Positions 49,500-62,506 are shown, numbered from the stretch's first letter. The stretch: DNA of 64,000 nt from Henckelia pumila (GCF_033568475.1 NC_133121.1:25651374-25715373), one strand, 5' to 3'. Notes: a model not told the origin generated them from the letters alone. A program made the numbers and translations.

Positions 49500-51850
49500 A
49501 ATAAAATATCAATGGAGAGTCAGTTTAATAGTTTTGCAAAGAATTCAGTTTAGGTCATGCTAAACTGTTTAGACATTTTGCAATGGATAAACTAATTCTA
49601 ATTTAATTCAATAAGTCCTAAAATATTTCGAAAGTAAGAAAACTTAGACTCTGGGAGTGGTTTGGTGAAGATGTCTGCAGTTTGTTGCTCTGTTGATATG
49701 TGCTCCAGTCAGATATTCTTCTTGAGTGCATGATCTCAGATAAAATGATGTCTAACTTCGATATGCTTTGTTCTTGAATGAAGAATGGGGTTGTAAGTAA
49801 TTGCAATTGTGCTGGTATTATCACAGAAGATTGGTGAATCATGTTCTTCAATTCCATAATCCCTACTGTTGTTGAACCCAAAGCAGTTGAGCACAGCAAC
49901 TTTCAGCAGCTAAGTATTCAGCTTCTGTTGTAGAGGTTGCAATGGATGTTTGTTTCTTACTGCACCATGAGATCAGTCTATCCCCACGGAATTGACATGA
50001 TTCACTTGTACTTTTTCTATCTAGTTTACATCCAGCATAATCAACATCTGAGTAGCCAAATAGATTGAAGGAGTTATGCTTAGCATACCACAAACCAACA
50101 TTCTGAGTCCCTTTAAGGTACCTTAGTATTCTTTTGCCAGCTACAAAGTGGGACTGCTTAGGATTTGACTGAAATCTAGCACATAAGAAAACTGCAAAAA
50201 CAATGTCAGGTCTACTGGTTGTTAAATAAAGTAATGACCCTATTAGACCTCGATACATTGTTGCATCAACTGATATTCCCCCTTCATCTTTGTCAAGCTT
50301 AATCGATACACCCATGGAAGTTGTTGCAACTGTGCAGTTCTCCATACCAAACTTTTTGATTAATTCTTTGGTGTACTTAGTTTGGCTTATGAATGTACCA
50401 TTTTCCATTTGACGGACTTGTAATCCAAGAAAGAAATTCAGTTCACCCATCATGCTCATCTCGAATTTTTCCTGCATTAGCTTCAAAAATCTTGTGCACA
50501 GTTTGGGGTTAGTTGACCCAAAGATAATATCATCAACATATATTTGAACTAATAAAGTGTGATCACCTTTCGTGAATTTGAACAAAGTTTTATCAACTAT
50601 GCCTATTGTAAACTCGTGTTCAAGAAGAAATTTAGTTAAGGTGTCATACCAAGCTCGAGGAGCCTGTTTCAGTCCATAAAGAGCTTTGTTTAAGTGATAC
50701 ACATGGTCTGGAAATTGATGATTTGTGAATCCCGATGGTTGTTCAACGAAGACTTCTTCTTGAAGTTTTCCATTTAAGAAAACACTTTTGACGTCCATTT
50801 GATAAACTTTGAAATTTTTGAAGGAGTCATACGCAAGAAATATTCTTATGGCTTCCAGTCTAGCTACTGGTGCATAAGTTTCATCATAGTCAATTCCTTC
50901 TTCTTGCCTATATCCTTGAGCTACTAATCTTGCCTTGTCTCTAATTACAGTTCCTTCTTCATTAAGCTTGTTTCTGAAGACCCATCGAGTGCCAATAACT
51001 GACTGATGTGTTGGTCTAGGAACAAGATCCCAGACTAAGTTTCTAGTAAACTGATTTAGTTCTTCTTGCATTGCCTCTATCCAACAGCTGTCAGCCAATG
51101 CATCTTCAATTTTCTTTGGCTCTTCTTGGGATATAAAAGCTACATGAAGAAGTTCTTTAATTATTTGTACTCGAGTCCTTAGTGGTGCCGTAGTATTACC
51201 TATTACCGAACTAAGTGGATGTTTTTTGGACCATTTGAGTCTAGTATTAGACTGATGTCCACTGATCACTTGTGCTTCCTGATCTTGATTAGTCATGTTG
51301 TCTTGACCAAGCTTTGTGTCTTCAAAATGAATGTGGTGATCTCGAGTCTCATGATGATGTTCTTCAATATTCTTAACTGTGTGGGTTTGATGATTATCAA
51401 TTGGTTGATCAATGTTACGGTCCTCAACTACTGAGTCAACTAGTTCAGGTTTAGGAGATTGAAGTGTTCTTATAGGTGGTGAAACTTCGTTTTCACTTTC
51501 ATCCTGACTATCATTGTCTAACTGTATTTCCTGAAATAGATATGAGAGTTGATGAGTGTTAGTTGCAATATCATCAGTTAAATCTTCATAAAAAATAACA
51601 TGAATTGATTCTTCAACATTTAGAGTTCTTTTGTTGAAAACTCTATATGCTTTGCTAATTGAGGAGTATCTTAGAAATATTCCCTCATCTGACTTTGCAT
51701 CAAATGCAGTCAGATGACTTTTACCATTGTTGTGAATGTAGCATTTTCTCCCAAAAATTTTGAAGTATGACACATTGGGTTGTCTGCCATTCCAGATCTC
51801 ATATGGGGTTTTAAAATTTTTTTTGCATATCATTGATCTGTTCTGAGTAT
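49500..51850 (-). pseudogene. Ty1/copia pol: integrase C-terminus, RT, RNase H (Sirevirus-like)
   Basis: An open frame from about 51850 to 49863 starts inside the integrase ([24 protein letters not shown]-type region), then an acidic linker, RT ([37 protein letters not shown]), and RNase H ([24 protein letters not shown]). After WVQQQ a short deletion shifts the frame; the remaining RNase H ([18 protein letters not shown]) continues to about 49570 with two TGA stops. The linker style and the RT block place it near Sirevirus elements. The integrase core and the protease/integrase joint are missing because of the nested gypsy insertion. Its gag is at the right edge of the window. Confidence 0.88.
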
Positions 51851-52006
51851 AGCAACATCAGATAATGGCTCAGCAAATAAATCATGCATCACGACAAATC
51901 TTTCAGAAATAAAACAGTGAGAAGCACCCGTATCAATCAAAACAAACGCAGGATAACCAAAGATCGAAAAGTTACCTGCTATCACATCATTCGGAGCTGC
52001 ATTGGC

Positions 52007-53228
52007 CTAATCCTCTGTTAGAGAAAACACCCTCACCTGCTGTCGAGGAGGTTGGTTCTGATTCTGATTACCTCCCTGATGAGATTGCTGCTGGGGCTGA
52101 AAATAATATACTGCAGAAGCTGATCTCTCAAGCTGAGCTGGCGGTCTATAAGAACTGCCGCTCTGAGCTCTATCGGATCTTCGCTGAGGACAGACTCTAG
52201 CAAAGTGACCCGGCTGCTGGCAAATGTTGCAACTACCAAACATGCCTCGACACTGATCACTTGGGTGGCGTCCTCCACACTTGCTACACGATGCTCCTGA
52301 AAACCCAGAATTCTGTTCGGAACTGAATTGTCTAGAGCCACCGGAGCTCGATGAACTGCTCCCAGACTTCTTGAATTGCTTCCCCTTCGGTCGATACTGA
52401 TCTCGCCTGTTTCTGCCACTGTTGCCTCCCTCAACCCTCTGATACTGATTCAACTGCTGAGAAGGTTGGTACTGATACTGGGATTGCTGAGACTGAAACT
52501 GAACATGCTGATTCTGGAAAGATCTCTGCTGCGGCTGAGGAGCTACCTGATTTCCTCGCTGCATCAACAGTCCAGCTTCGGCTCCCTTTGCCTGATCCAT
52601 TGCATCTGCAAAGTTGTTGGGTCTCCCGGTATTGACCAAGGTAAAGATCTCAGGGTTTAAGCCATTGATGAAGTGATCGGCTTTGGCTTCCTCGTGATTT
52701 GCAATGTGAGGTGCAAACCTCAAGAGACTGTCAAACTTGCTCACGTACTCCTCGATACTCAGATTCCCTTTCTTCAAATTCGCAAATTCGGCACCCTTTT
52801 TCCTTACGATACGAGACAGGAAAGAATCGCTTGTAGAACTCAGTCTTGAATAAATCACAAGTAACAACGGTGCCTCGATTCTCATTGGCCCTCTTGGTTG
52901 TGGTCCACAAATTCTTGGCAACACCCTGAATCTGGTGAATGACTAACCTGATTCTGCGGTCATCGGTATAGTCGAGAGAATCAAAGAGTTGATCGATGTC
53001 CTCTAGCCAACTCTCACAGTCAACGGAGTTCTCGGTGCCAGTCAAGGTAGGCGGTCGGAAAGATCGAAATCTCTTCAATAGAGTCTCCATCGGGGTTGCG
53101 GTTGCATCAAACTGATCCACTCCAGTACTACCCTGATCATTCGGAGGAGTTATTACTGGCGGCGGATTCTCAGTAGAAGGAGGAGTCAAAGGTGGTGGAT
53201 TCCTTCTCACAGATCGTCGAGGTGCCAT
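52007..53228 (-). pseudogene. gypsy gag, second copy (with intact protease DTGAS nearby)
   Basis: The ATG at 53228 gives MAPRRSVRRNPPPLTPPSTE. The capsid-like region holds ESWLEDIDQLFDSLDYTDDR and FFPVSYRKEKG, then a Gln-rich stretch and a double zinc knuckle (CSKCGGRHPSDQC, CNICQQPGHFARVC). An extra T in the T-run near 52796-52801 shifts the frame after KEKG, and a TAG at 52007 closes it where the other copy has CAG. Trp-to-Leu and Trp-to-Cys changes hit the capsid. Just downstream, at about 51925, the protease motif is D-T-G-A-S, whereas the full copy has D-T-V-A-S. Gag packages the element RNA into cytoplasmic particles. Confidence 0.88.
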
Positions 53229-53545
53229 CTGATATCAAAGGTTAGGACACAATATCTCAAACTCAATCTCAATCTCAAACCTTGGTGTCCAAATTCTGCT
53301 ATGAGTACTCATGAATCTCAATGATATCCAATGACAGATAATAACACAAGGACAGATATATATCATGTAATTCATGCTTTATAAATTAAATCACAACTCA
53401 TGTAATTCAATTAATTCAAGAATCAATAAAGCATGCTCGCACGTATTTAAAATAATCAATTAAATAAATCAATCACATGCGAGAATTCAATTCACGCGGA
53501 CTCAATCTACCCCGCTCACTCTAGTTCAAATCCAAGAATTTTATC

Positions 53546-53557
53546 GCTCTGATACCA
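53546..53557 (-). other. Primer-binding site (initiator tRNA-Met), second copy
   Basis: TGGTATCAGAGC on minus, five bases after the LTR end. It is complementary to the 3' end of plant initiator tRNA-Met. Confidence 0.9.
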
Positions 53558-53562
53558 CTTAA

Positions 53563-55508
53563 TGTGAGATCCCGTTTCTAATCTACTAATCTTGAATAAT
53601 TAGACACAATCGAACATGAGGAGCCGCGGAAAAAACGAATCAAATTTTTTTTTTTTTAAAAAAAAACACGCGCGCCCGCGCCATCCTCAGACGCGCCCGC
53701 ACATGACACTCTGCCGGCCACGCGCCTCGCGCACCCGCGCACGGCCCTCGGGCAGAAATCCCTTTTGCTGCACATTGAGACGCGCCCGCGCGTGCCTCTC
53801 GGGTTGCTGAAACCTGGACCAAAAATTATTATATCCACAAGCTCAAAGCGATAATCCAAGCAACCAAGGTTCCAACCATAGTTAATACATGAAATAACGA
53901 GTTCGAAACACCAAAAAAATGAGATATTAACAATACAAGTTAGACAATAGGATTTGTCCGACTAAACAAGACGACACAATTTCAAAGGACACAACCCTAA
54001 GACACGGTGTCTCACTTCTATCATCTCACCCCGAGTAACCCAAACGACTTGGTCCTGCTCCCGATCCTCCTGTTGCCAAGTACACATACAAACAAAGAAA
54101 ATAGCCGGATAAATCGGTTAGAAATATAATTTCTAAGTAAAAGAGACAGACATGCAATATCAGATAAACACCTCAGATTGAAATGCAATAATCAATAACA
54201 AATCAAAATGAGAATGAATGTATGCATGACTTCAAAACTCGGGACTATCAAATCAGATAATCGAAATATCAATCGATATTCGGTTGGGATCCCGGGGCCA
54301 AGTCTTCACAACAACTCACCAACACACCCATTCGGGGTGGATGTCGTTCAACTCAACCCCTAGACTTCAGAGAAACTATAAGAAGTATTCTGGCACTTGG
54401 AAAAAACTCGAAATCCAAGACCACTTCAATATAGCTCCCTAAATCGTCTAATTTCAAAACGAATCGAGAAATCGGCTCAATATGGATGCAAGTGTAAATA
54501 AAATGATCAATCACATTCACACAAGCAATCAATCATGCAGTATGTGATTTTCGGGGCTCGAAAATCAATCGAATTCAAGTATTCAACCCCATTCAAATCA
54601 ATGTCGTCTTTTACCTTTCAAGTCCGTCGCGGATTCAAATCTGAAAATAACAACGAACTCAAATAAATAATCAATTGAATCACAACAAATCGAAAAAAAT
54701 AAACTCAATCAATATACCGTCTTCGATTATCAATTCGATCAACTCCCAAGTTCGATCCAAATCCGAAACTCCAATGTAAATATGAAAATGAAGAATATAC
54801 GGATCCAATATCAATCTACCAAATCAATCAAACCCGGAAATCAAACCGAAACAAAATAACCGATAGTCCAAACTCGATTTCGACGGCATAACGACTATAA
54901 TCGGTCAAACCAAAAATCATCAACATCATCAAACCATTCTATACCATCCATATCAACTTCTCAACCAACAAATCAATCAAAATCCAACCAAAATCCAACA
55001 CCCCATTTTCAAAATATACCTCAAAAATCATATAAAATCTAAACTTCGTTATTTTTCCGAACCGACTTCGAATACACGATCTAAGCTAACTCAATAACAA
55101 CATACTCCAAGATTATCAAATTCTGACAACCCAACAAAAATCAAAGTTCGAAGATCATAGGAAAACTTACGTTAGAACGAAGCCCTTGTTGCAGTGATCG
55201 TGAAACTCAACTCGGAATCAAAATCTGACGGTCGGATCGTGCGAATCAGGGGAAGGAAAAGCTTGAAGAAGCGTCTCCCATGGCTTCTCGCTTCAGTACG
55301 AACGAATGGAGAGGAAATGAGGAGAGGAAATGAGTGATGTGATGGAAAGACTTGGCAACTTGCTTGAGTTAATAATTATAAAATCCAACTTTTGCATTTC
55401 GGTACCTGAAACTCCCAATTTAATTCGATTCAATCCCGGCTCAATAAATCTCCGAAATAATTAATAATCAATTCTATTAATCACGAAAAGTAATTTCAGG
55501 GCCTTACA
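53563..55508 (-). repeat. gypsy LTR B (1946 bp)
   Basis: On minus it begins TGTAAGGCCCTGAAATTAC and ends GGGATCTCACA. It pairs with LTR A at 60563-62506 along its whole length with few differences. Preceded by a polypurine tract and followed by a primer-binding site. A GC-rich block lies at 53665-53815. Confidence 0.95.
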
Positions 55509-55522
55509 ATTCTCCCCCTCTA
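55509..55522 (-). other. Polypurine tract of the gypsy element
   Basis: The minus strand reads TTAGAGGGGGAGAAT directly before the TG of LTR B. Confidence 0.85.
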
Positions 55523-55598
55523 AGATTCGATTTCTTCTTTGAAATCTGACAGATCACAGACTGAAACAAGAAAGAACTATACTGAAAAAGAACTCACC

Positions 55599-58500
55599 TC
55601 AATCGAACAATTCTGGAAATCGCTGCCTCATATCAGATTCGGTCTCCCAAGTTGTTTCTTCAACTCCTTGACGACTCCATGAATCTTCACCAACGGAATC
55701 AACTTGTTCCTGAGCTGCTTCTCTTTTCTGTGTAGAATCTGAATCGGTCGCTCGAAGTAACTCAGAGTCTCATCAAGTTCGGCCTCATCTGGCTAAAGAA
55801 CATGCGACGGATCCGGATGATATTTCCGCAACATCGAAACGTGAAACACATCGTGGATGCCTGAAAGAGACGGAGGAAGAGCAATCCTATAGGCAAGATC
55901 ACCTATCTTTTCCAGAATCTCATACGGACCAATGAACCTTGGAGACAACTTTCCTCTTTTCCCGAATCTGACAGTGCCTCTGAACGGAGAAATCTTCAGA
56001 AACACACGGTCTCCCTGATCAAAAGACAGGGGTCTGCATCTGACATTCGCGTACTTGGCCTGTCGGTCTTGGGCTGTCTTCATCCTGATTCGAATCAACT
56101 TCACCTGCTCTGCCATGTCGCGAATCATATCTGGACCCAACTCAGGAGATTCTGAAATGTCATCCCAAAATAACGGAGATCTGCACTTCTTACCGTACAA
56201 GGCTTCGAAAGGTGCCATTCCAATACTCGCCTGGAAGCTGTTATTGTATGAAAACTCCACTAGAGGTAAAGACTCCTGCCAACCTGAGCCAAAATCAAGC
56301 ACTACTGCGCGAAGCATATCCTCCAAAGTCTGGATCGTATGCTCGGACTGACCGTCGGTCTGAGGGTGATACGCTGTGCTCAAGTGAAAAAGAGTGCCCA
56401 ATGCCCCCTGTAGACTGTGCCAAAAGTGAAAAGTGAACCTCAGATCTCTGTCTGATACTATCGACTTCGGCACGCCGTGCAATCTCACAACCTCTCTGAC
56501 ATACAACTCAGCCATCTGATCGTGAAGGTATGTCATACGGTAAGGAATGAAACAAGCAGATTTCGTCAACCGATCAATCACTACCCAAACCGCATCACAA
56601 CCTCCGACTGAACGCGGTAGCTTCGTGACAAAATCCATAGAGATATGATCCCACTTCCATTCTGGGACAGGTAAACTGTGCAATAATCCACCCGGTTTCT
56701 TCCTCTCGGCTTTCACCTGTTGACAATTCAGACAACGGGACACAAACCTCGTGACATCTCCTTTCAACTTCTTCCAACAGAACTGAGTCTTCAAGTCGTT
56801 ATACATCTTTCGGCCTCCTGGATGAACACTGATCCGACTACAATGCACCTCTTGAAGAATACGCTGTCTCAACTCAGAAACATCAGGCATGACAATACGG
56901 TTATTCACGAATAGCACATCATCCCTGACCTGAAACTCTGACTGATGACCTGATCTAACCTTCTCAATTGAACTCTGACTGCTCGGATCGGATTTCTGAG
57001 CCTCTCTGATCGACTGAAACAACTCTGGCTCTGCCTGAATCGCAAAAACTCTGATGGATCTCCTATCGGTCTCGAACTCCAAACCAAAAGTACAACAGTC
57101 TTCAATCATCTGAGAAACACCCCTCGTAGAAAGAGATAATGAGCAAAGCTTCCGACTAAGAGCGTATGCAGCTGCATTCGACTTTCCAGGATAATACTTG
57201 ATCTCACAGTCGAAGTCCTTAAGCAAATCCATCCATCTCCTCTGTCTCATGTTAAGCTCGGACTGGGAAAACAAGTATTTCAGGCTCTTATGGTCAGAAA
57301 ATATCTCAAAAGACTCACCATAAAGATAATGGCTCCAGGTCTTCAAAGCAAACACAATCGCCGCAAGCTCAAGGTCATGGATCGGATAACGAGTCTCGTG
57401 CGGCTTCAGCTGCCTTGAAGCATAAGCTATGATGTGCTTCCTCTACATAAGAATGCATCCAAGACCACGGTGAGAAGCATCACAGTAAATGGAAAAACCT
57501 CCCATACCTGATGGAATAGACAAGATCAGAGCGCTGGTCAACCTCTTATTCAATTCAATAAAACTGGCCTCACACTCCTCGGACCAAACAAATGGTGCAT
57601 TCTTCTGGGTCAACTGAGTAATCGGCTTTGCAATGGAAGAGAAATCCTCGATAAATCGGCGATAATATCCCGCTAAACCCATGAAGCTTCGGATTTCTGG
57701 CACTGATGTCGGTCTCGGCCAATTCATAACTGCCTCGATCTTACTGGGGTCAACAGAAATTCCATCTCCTGATACAATGTGGCCTAAGAAAACCACTCGG
57801 TCCAACCAAAACTCGCACTTCGATAGCTTAGCATAATACAACTGTTCGGCTCGCAAAGTTTGCAATACAATCCTCAAATGCTCTGCATGATCTGATCGGT
57901 TCTTCGAATAGATCAGAATGTCGTCAATAAAGATAATGACGAACTCATCTAAATACCGCTGAAAGATACAATTCATCAGATCCATAAAAACTGCTGGAGC
58001 ATTTGTCAAACCAAACAGCATGACTACGAACTCAAAATGCCCATATCTGGTTCTGAAAGCTGTCTTAGGCACATCCTCGTCGCGAACTCTCAGCTGATGA
58101 TACCCTGATCTCAGATCTATCTTCGAATACACTGAAGAACCCTGAAGTTGATCAAAAAGATCGTCGATCCTAGGTAGAGGATACTTGTTCTTGACCATCG
58201 CTTGATTCAACTGGAGGTAATCGATGCAGAGTCGCATAGAACCGTCCTTCTTCCTTACAAAAAGCACTGGAGCACCCCAAGGCGATACGCTAGGTAGGAT
58301 GTATCCCTTGGCAATAAAGTCTTCTAACTGCTCCTTCAATTTTTTCAATTCTAATAGAGACATTCGATAAGGTGATTTTGAAATGGGCTGAGTACCTGGT
58401 GCAAGTTCGATGTTGAATTCGATCTCTCGAATCGGCGGCAAACCAGGAATCTCATCTGGAAACACATCAGGAAACTCGCTAACCACCGGTATCTCAGTCA

Positions 58501-59029
58501 ACTCAGTACTATACCTCTGCACATCTACTGCATAAATTAAGAATCCTTCTGCTCCTCTCAGAAGAAAACGAGACATGGATAACGCAGAAATCAGAGGAAT
58601 TCTGGATCGAGAACCCTTACCGAAAAACTTCCAATCATCTGCCATCTCAGGTTTGAAGCGAACCACTTTCTGAAAGCAATCTACTGTCGCCCTATACTTG
58701 GTCAGAGCATCAATCCCGACAATACAATCAAAGTCAGATAATCCAAGTACAATGCAGTCAATCTCAATCGAATTCCCCTCTGATTCTAACACACAGTTTC
58801 GGACCATTCTTACCAAAATAATTCCTCCACCCAAAGGTGAAGTAATCGAAACAACATCAGATAATGGCTCAACAAATAAATCATGTATCACGACAAATCT
58901 TTCAGAAATAAAACAGTGAGAAGCAACCGTATCAATCAAAACAAACACAGGATAACCAAAGATCGAACAGTTACCTTCTATCACATCATTCGGAGCTGCA
59001 TTGGCCTGATCCTCTGTCAGAGCAAACAC
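55599..59029 (-). pseudogene. Ty3/gypsy pol: protease, RT, RNase H, integrase, chromodomain
   Basis: Order on minus: protease (about 58945, DTVAS in place of DTGAS), RT ([31 protein letters not shown] at about 57910), RNase H ([14 protein letters not shown]), an integrase zinc finger ([12 protein letters not shown]...CLNCQQVK), the integrase core ([25 protein letters not shown]), then [19 protein letters not shown] and a chromodomain ending MRQRFPELFD at 55599. The chromodomain and tRNA-Met primer place it in the chromovirus group, probably Tekay/Del-like. TAG codons at 57443 and 55793 stand where CAG (Gln) is expected, and a one-base loss near 55682 shifts the chromodomain frame. With the altered protease the copy is dead. 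Confidence 0.92.
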
Positions 59030-60228
59030 CCTCGCCTGATGTCGAGGAGGTTGGTTCTGATTCTGATTACCTCCCTGACGAGATTGCTGCTGGGGCTGAA
59101 AAGAATGGACTGCAGAAGCTGATCTCTCAGGTTAAGCTGACGGTCTAGAAGAACAGCCGCTCTGAGCTTTATCGGATCTTCGCTGAGACAGACTCTAGCA
59201 AAGTGACCCGGCTACTGGAAAATGTTGCAACTACCAAACACGCCTCGACACTGATCACTTGGGTGGCGTCCTCCACACTTGCTACACGATGCTCCTGAAA
59301 ACCCAGAATTCTGTCCGGAACTGAACTGTCTAGAGCCACCGGAGCTCAATGAACTGCTCCCAGACTTCTTGAATTGCTTCCCCTTCGGTCGATACTGATC
59401 TCGCCTGTTTCTTCCACTGTTGCCTCCCTCAACCCTCTGAGACTGATTCAACTGCTGAGAAGGTTGGTACTGATACTGGGATTGCTAAGGCTGAAACTGA
59501 ACATGCTGATTCTGGAAAGATCTCTGCTGCGGCTGAGGAGCTACCTGATTTCCTCGCTGCATCAACAGTCCAGCTTCGGATCCCTTTGCCTGATCCATTG
59601 CATCTGCAAAATTGTTGGGACTCCCGGTATTGACCAAGGTAAAGATCTCAGGGTTCAAGCCATTGATGAAGTGATCGGCTTTGGCTTCCTCGTGATCTGC
59701 AATGTGAGGTGCAAACCTCAAGAGACTTTCAAACTTGCTCACGTACTCCTCGATACTCAGATTCCCTTGCTTCAGATTCGCAAATTCGGCACCCTTTTCC
59801 TTACGATACGAGACAGGAAAGAATCGCTTGTAGAACTCAGTCTTGAATAAATCCCAAGTAACAACGGTGCCTCGATTCTCATTAGCCCTCTTGGTTGTGG
59901 TCCACCAATTCTTGGCAACACCCTGAAGCTGGTGAATGACTAACCTGATTCTGCGGTCATCGGTATAGTCAAGAGAATCAAAGAGCTGATCGATGTCCTC
60001 TAGCCAACTCTCACAGTCAACGGAGTTCTCGGTGCCAGTCAAGGTAGGCGGTCGGAAAGATCGAAATCTCTTCAATAGAGTCTCCATCGGGGTTGCGGTT
60101 GCATCAAACTGATCCACTCCAGTACTACCCTGATCATTCGGAGGAGTTATTACTGGCGACGGATTCTCAGTAGAAGGAGGAGTCAAAGGTGGTGGATTCC
60201 TTCTCACAGAGGTGCCATCTGATATCAA
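59030..60228 (-). pseudogene. gypsy gag, copy in the full-length unit
   Basis: The native ATG at 60218 is out of frame because about seven bases after ATGGCACCTC are missing compared with the second copy. The body then reads SVRRNPPPLTPPSTEN and WLEDIDQLFDSLDYTDDR as expected. TAG codons at 59485 and 59212, and a TAA near 59133, replace CAG codons; a one-base deletion near 59187 shifts the frame before the protease. The zinc knuckle CSKCGGRHPSDQC is intact; the second one is damaged (CNIFQ then stop). Confidence 0.88.
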
Positions 60229-60545
60229 AGGTTAGGACTCAATCTCAATCTCAAACTCATGCTCAATCTCAATCTCAAACCTCGGTGTCCAAACTCTGCT
60301 CTGAGTACTCATGAATCTCAATGATATCCAATGACAGATAATAACACAAGGACATATATATATCACGTAATTCATGCTTTATAAGTTAAATCACAACTCA
60401 TGTAATTCAATTAATTCAAGAATCAATAAAGCATGCTCGCACGTATTTAAAATAATCAATTAAATAAATCAATCAAATGCGAGAATTCAATTCATGCGGA
60501 CTCGATCTACCCCGCTCACTCTATTTCAAATCCAAAAATCTTATC

Positions 60546-60557
60546 GCTCTGATACCA
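60546..60557 (-). other. Primer-binding site (initiator tRNA-Met), first copy
   Basis: TGGTATCAGAGC on minus, separated from the end of LTR A by five bases. Confidence 0.9.
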
Positions 60558-60562
60558 CTTAA

Positions 60563-62506
60563 TGTGAGACCCCGTTTCTAATCTACTAATCTCGAATAAT
60601 TAGACACAATCGAAAACGAGGAGCCGCGGAAAAACGAATCAAATTTTTTTTTTTTAAAAAAAACACGCGTTCCCGCGCCAACCTCAGGCGCGCCCGCGCA
60701 TGACACTCTGCCGGCCACGCGCCTCGCGCGCCCGCACACGGCCCTTGGGCAGAAATCCCTTTTGCTGCACAATGAGGCGCGCCCGCGCGTGCCTCTCGGG
60801 TTGCTGAAACCTGGGCCAAAAATTATTATATCCACAAGCTCAAAGCGATAATCCAAGCAATCAAGGTTCCAACCATAGTTAATACATGAAATAACGAGTT
60901 CCAAACACCAACAAAACAAGATATTAACAATACAAGTTAGACAATAGGATTTGTCCGACTAAACAAGACGACACAAGTTCAAAGGACACAACCCTAAGAC
61001 ACGGTGTCTCACTTCTATCATCTCACCCCGAGCTAACCCAAACGACTCGGTCCTGCTCCTGATCCTTGTGTTGCCAAGTACACATACAAACAAATACAAC
61101 AGCCGGATAAACCAGTTAAAAATATAATTTCTAAGTAAAAGAGACAGACATGCAATATCAGATAAACACCTCAGATTGAAATGCAATAATCAATAACAAA
61201 TCAAAATGAGAATGAATGTATGCATGACTTCAAAACTCGGGACTATCAAATCAGATAATCGAAATATCAATCGGTATTCGGTTGGGATCCCAGGGCCAAG
61301 TCTTCACAACAACTCACCGACACACCCATTCGAGGTGGATGTCGTTCAACTCAACCCCTAGACTTCAGAGCAACTATAAGAAGTATTCTGGCACTTGGAA
61401 AAAACTCGAAATCCAAGACCACTTCAATATAGCTCCCTAAATCGTCTAATTTCAAAACGAATCTAGAAATCGGCTCAATATGGATGCAAGTGTAAATAAA
61501 ATGATCAATTACATTCACACAAGCAATCAATCATGCAGTATGTGATTTTCGGGGTTCGAGAATCAATCGAACTCGAGTATTCAACCCCATTCGAATCAAT
61601 GTCGTCTTTTACCTTTCAAGTCCGTCGAGGATTCAAATCTAAAAATAACAACGAACTCAAATAAATAATCAATCGAATCACAACAAATCGAAACAAATAA
61701 ACTCAATCAATATACCGTCTTCGATTCTCAATTCGATCAACTCCCAAGTTCGATCCAAATCCGAAACTCCAATCCAAATCTGAAAATGAAGAATATACGG
61801 ATCCGATATCAATCTACCAAATCAATCAAACCCGGAAATCAAACCGAAACAAAATAACCGATAGTCCAAACTCGATTTCGACGACATAACGGCTATAATC
61901 GGTCAAACCAAAAATCATCAACATCATCAAACCATTCTATACCATCCCTATCAACTTCTCAACCAACAAATCAATCAAAATCCAACCAAAATCCAACACC
62001 CCATTTTCAAAATATACCTCAAAAATCATATAAAATCCAAACTTCGTTCTTTTTCCGAACCGACTTCGAATACACGATCTAAGCTAACTCAATAACAACA
62101 TACTCCAAGATTATCAAATTCTGACAACCCAACAAAAATCAAAGTTCGAAGATCGTAGCAAAACTTACGTCAGAACGAAGCCCTCATTGCAGTGATCGTG
62201 AAACTCAACTCGGAATCAAAATCTGATGGTCGGATCGTGCGAATCAGAGGAAGGAAAAGCTTGAAGAAGCGTCTCCCATGGCTTCTCGCTTCAGTACGAA
62301 CGAATGGAGAGGAAAGGAGGAGAGGAAATGAGTGATGTGATGGAAAGACTTGGCAACTTGCTTGAGTTAATAATTATAAAATCCAATTTTTGCATTTCGG
62401 TACCTGAAACTCCCAATTTAATTCGATTCAATCCCGGCTCAATAAATCTCCAAAATAATTAATAATCAATTTTGTTAATCACGAAAAGTAATTTCAGGGC
62501 CTTACA
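60563..62506 (-). repeat. gypsy LTR A (1944 bp)
   Basis: Begins TGTAAGGCCC at 62506 on minus, directly next to the copia protease sequence (CCATGGTCCC), and ends GGGGTCTCACA. It is the 5' LTR of the full unit. Confidence 0.95.

Larger units (their letters stand above)
51851..53562 (-). mobile_element. Truncated second internal region of the gypsy element
   Basis: Downstream of the second LTR the primer-binding site and gag are repeated, and the sequence runs into the protease before stopping abruptly at 51851, where copia integrase starts (junction GATGTTGC|TATACTCAG on minus). It matches 58850-60562 almost base for base. No second pol and no third LTR are present. Confidence 0.9.
53563..62506 (-). 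mobile_element. Ty3/gypsy chromovirus, 8.9-kb full unit
   Basis: LTR A, primer-binding site, gag, pol with chromodomain, polypurine tract and LTR B, in the normal order. It is followed by a repeated but truncated internal region (51851-53562), so the insertion has one and a fraction units. It sits inside the copia element in the same orientation. Confidence 0.93.

Noticed and set aside
53546..53557. Initiator tRNA-Met-like sequence as a tRNA gene
   Set aside because: Only the 12-base primer-binding site is present, next to an LTR end; no tRNA cloverleaf surrounds it.
53616..53859. Overlapping ORFs on both strands in GC-rich DNA
   Set aside because: They come from the GC-rich block of the LTR, have low-complexity Arg/Ala/Gly composition, and recur in the other LTR with changed ends.
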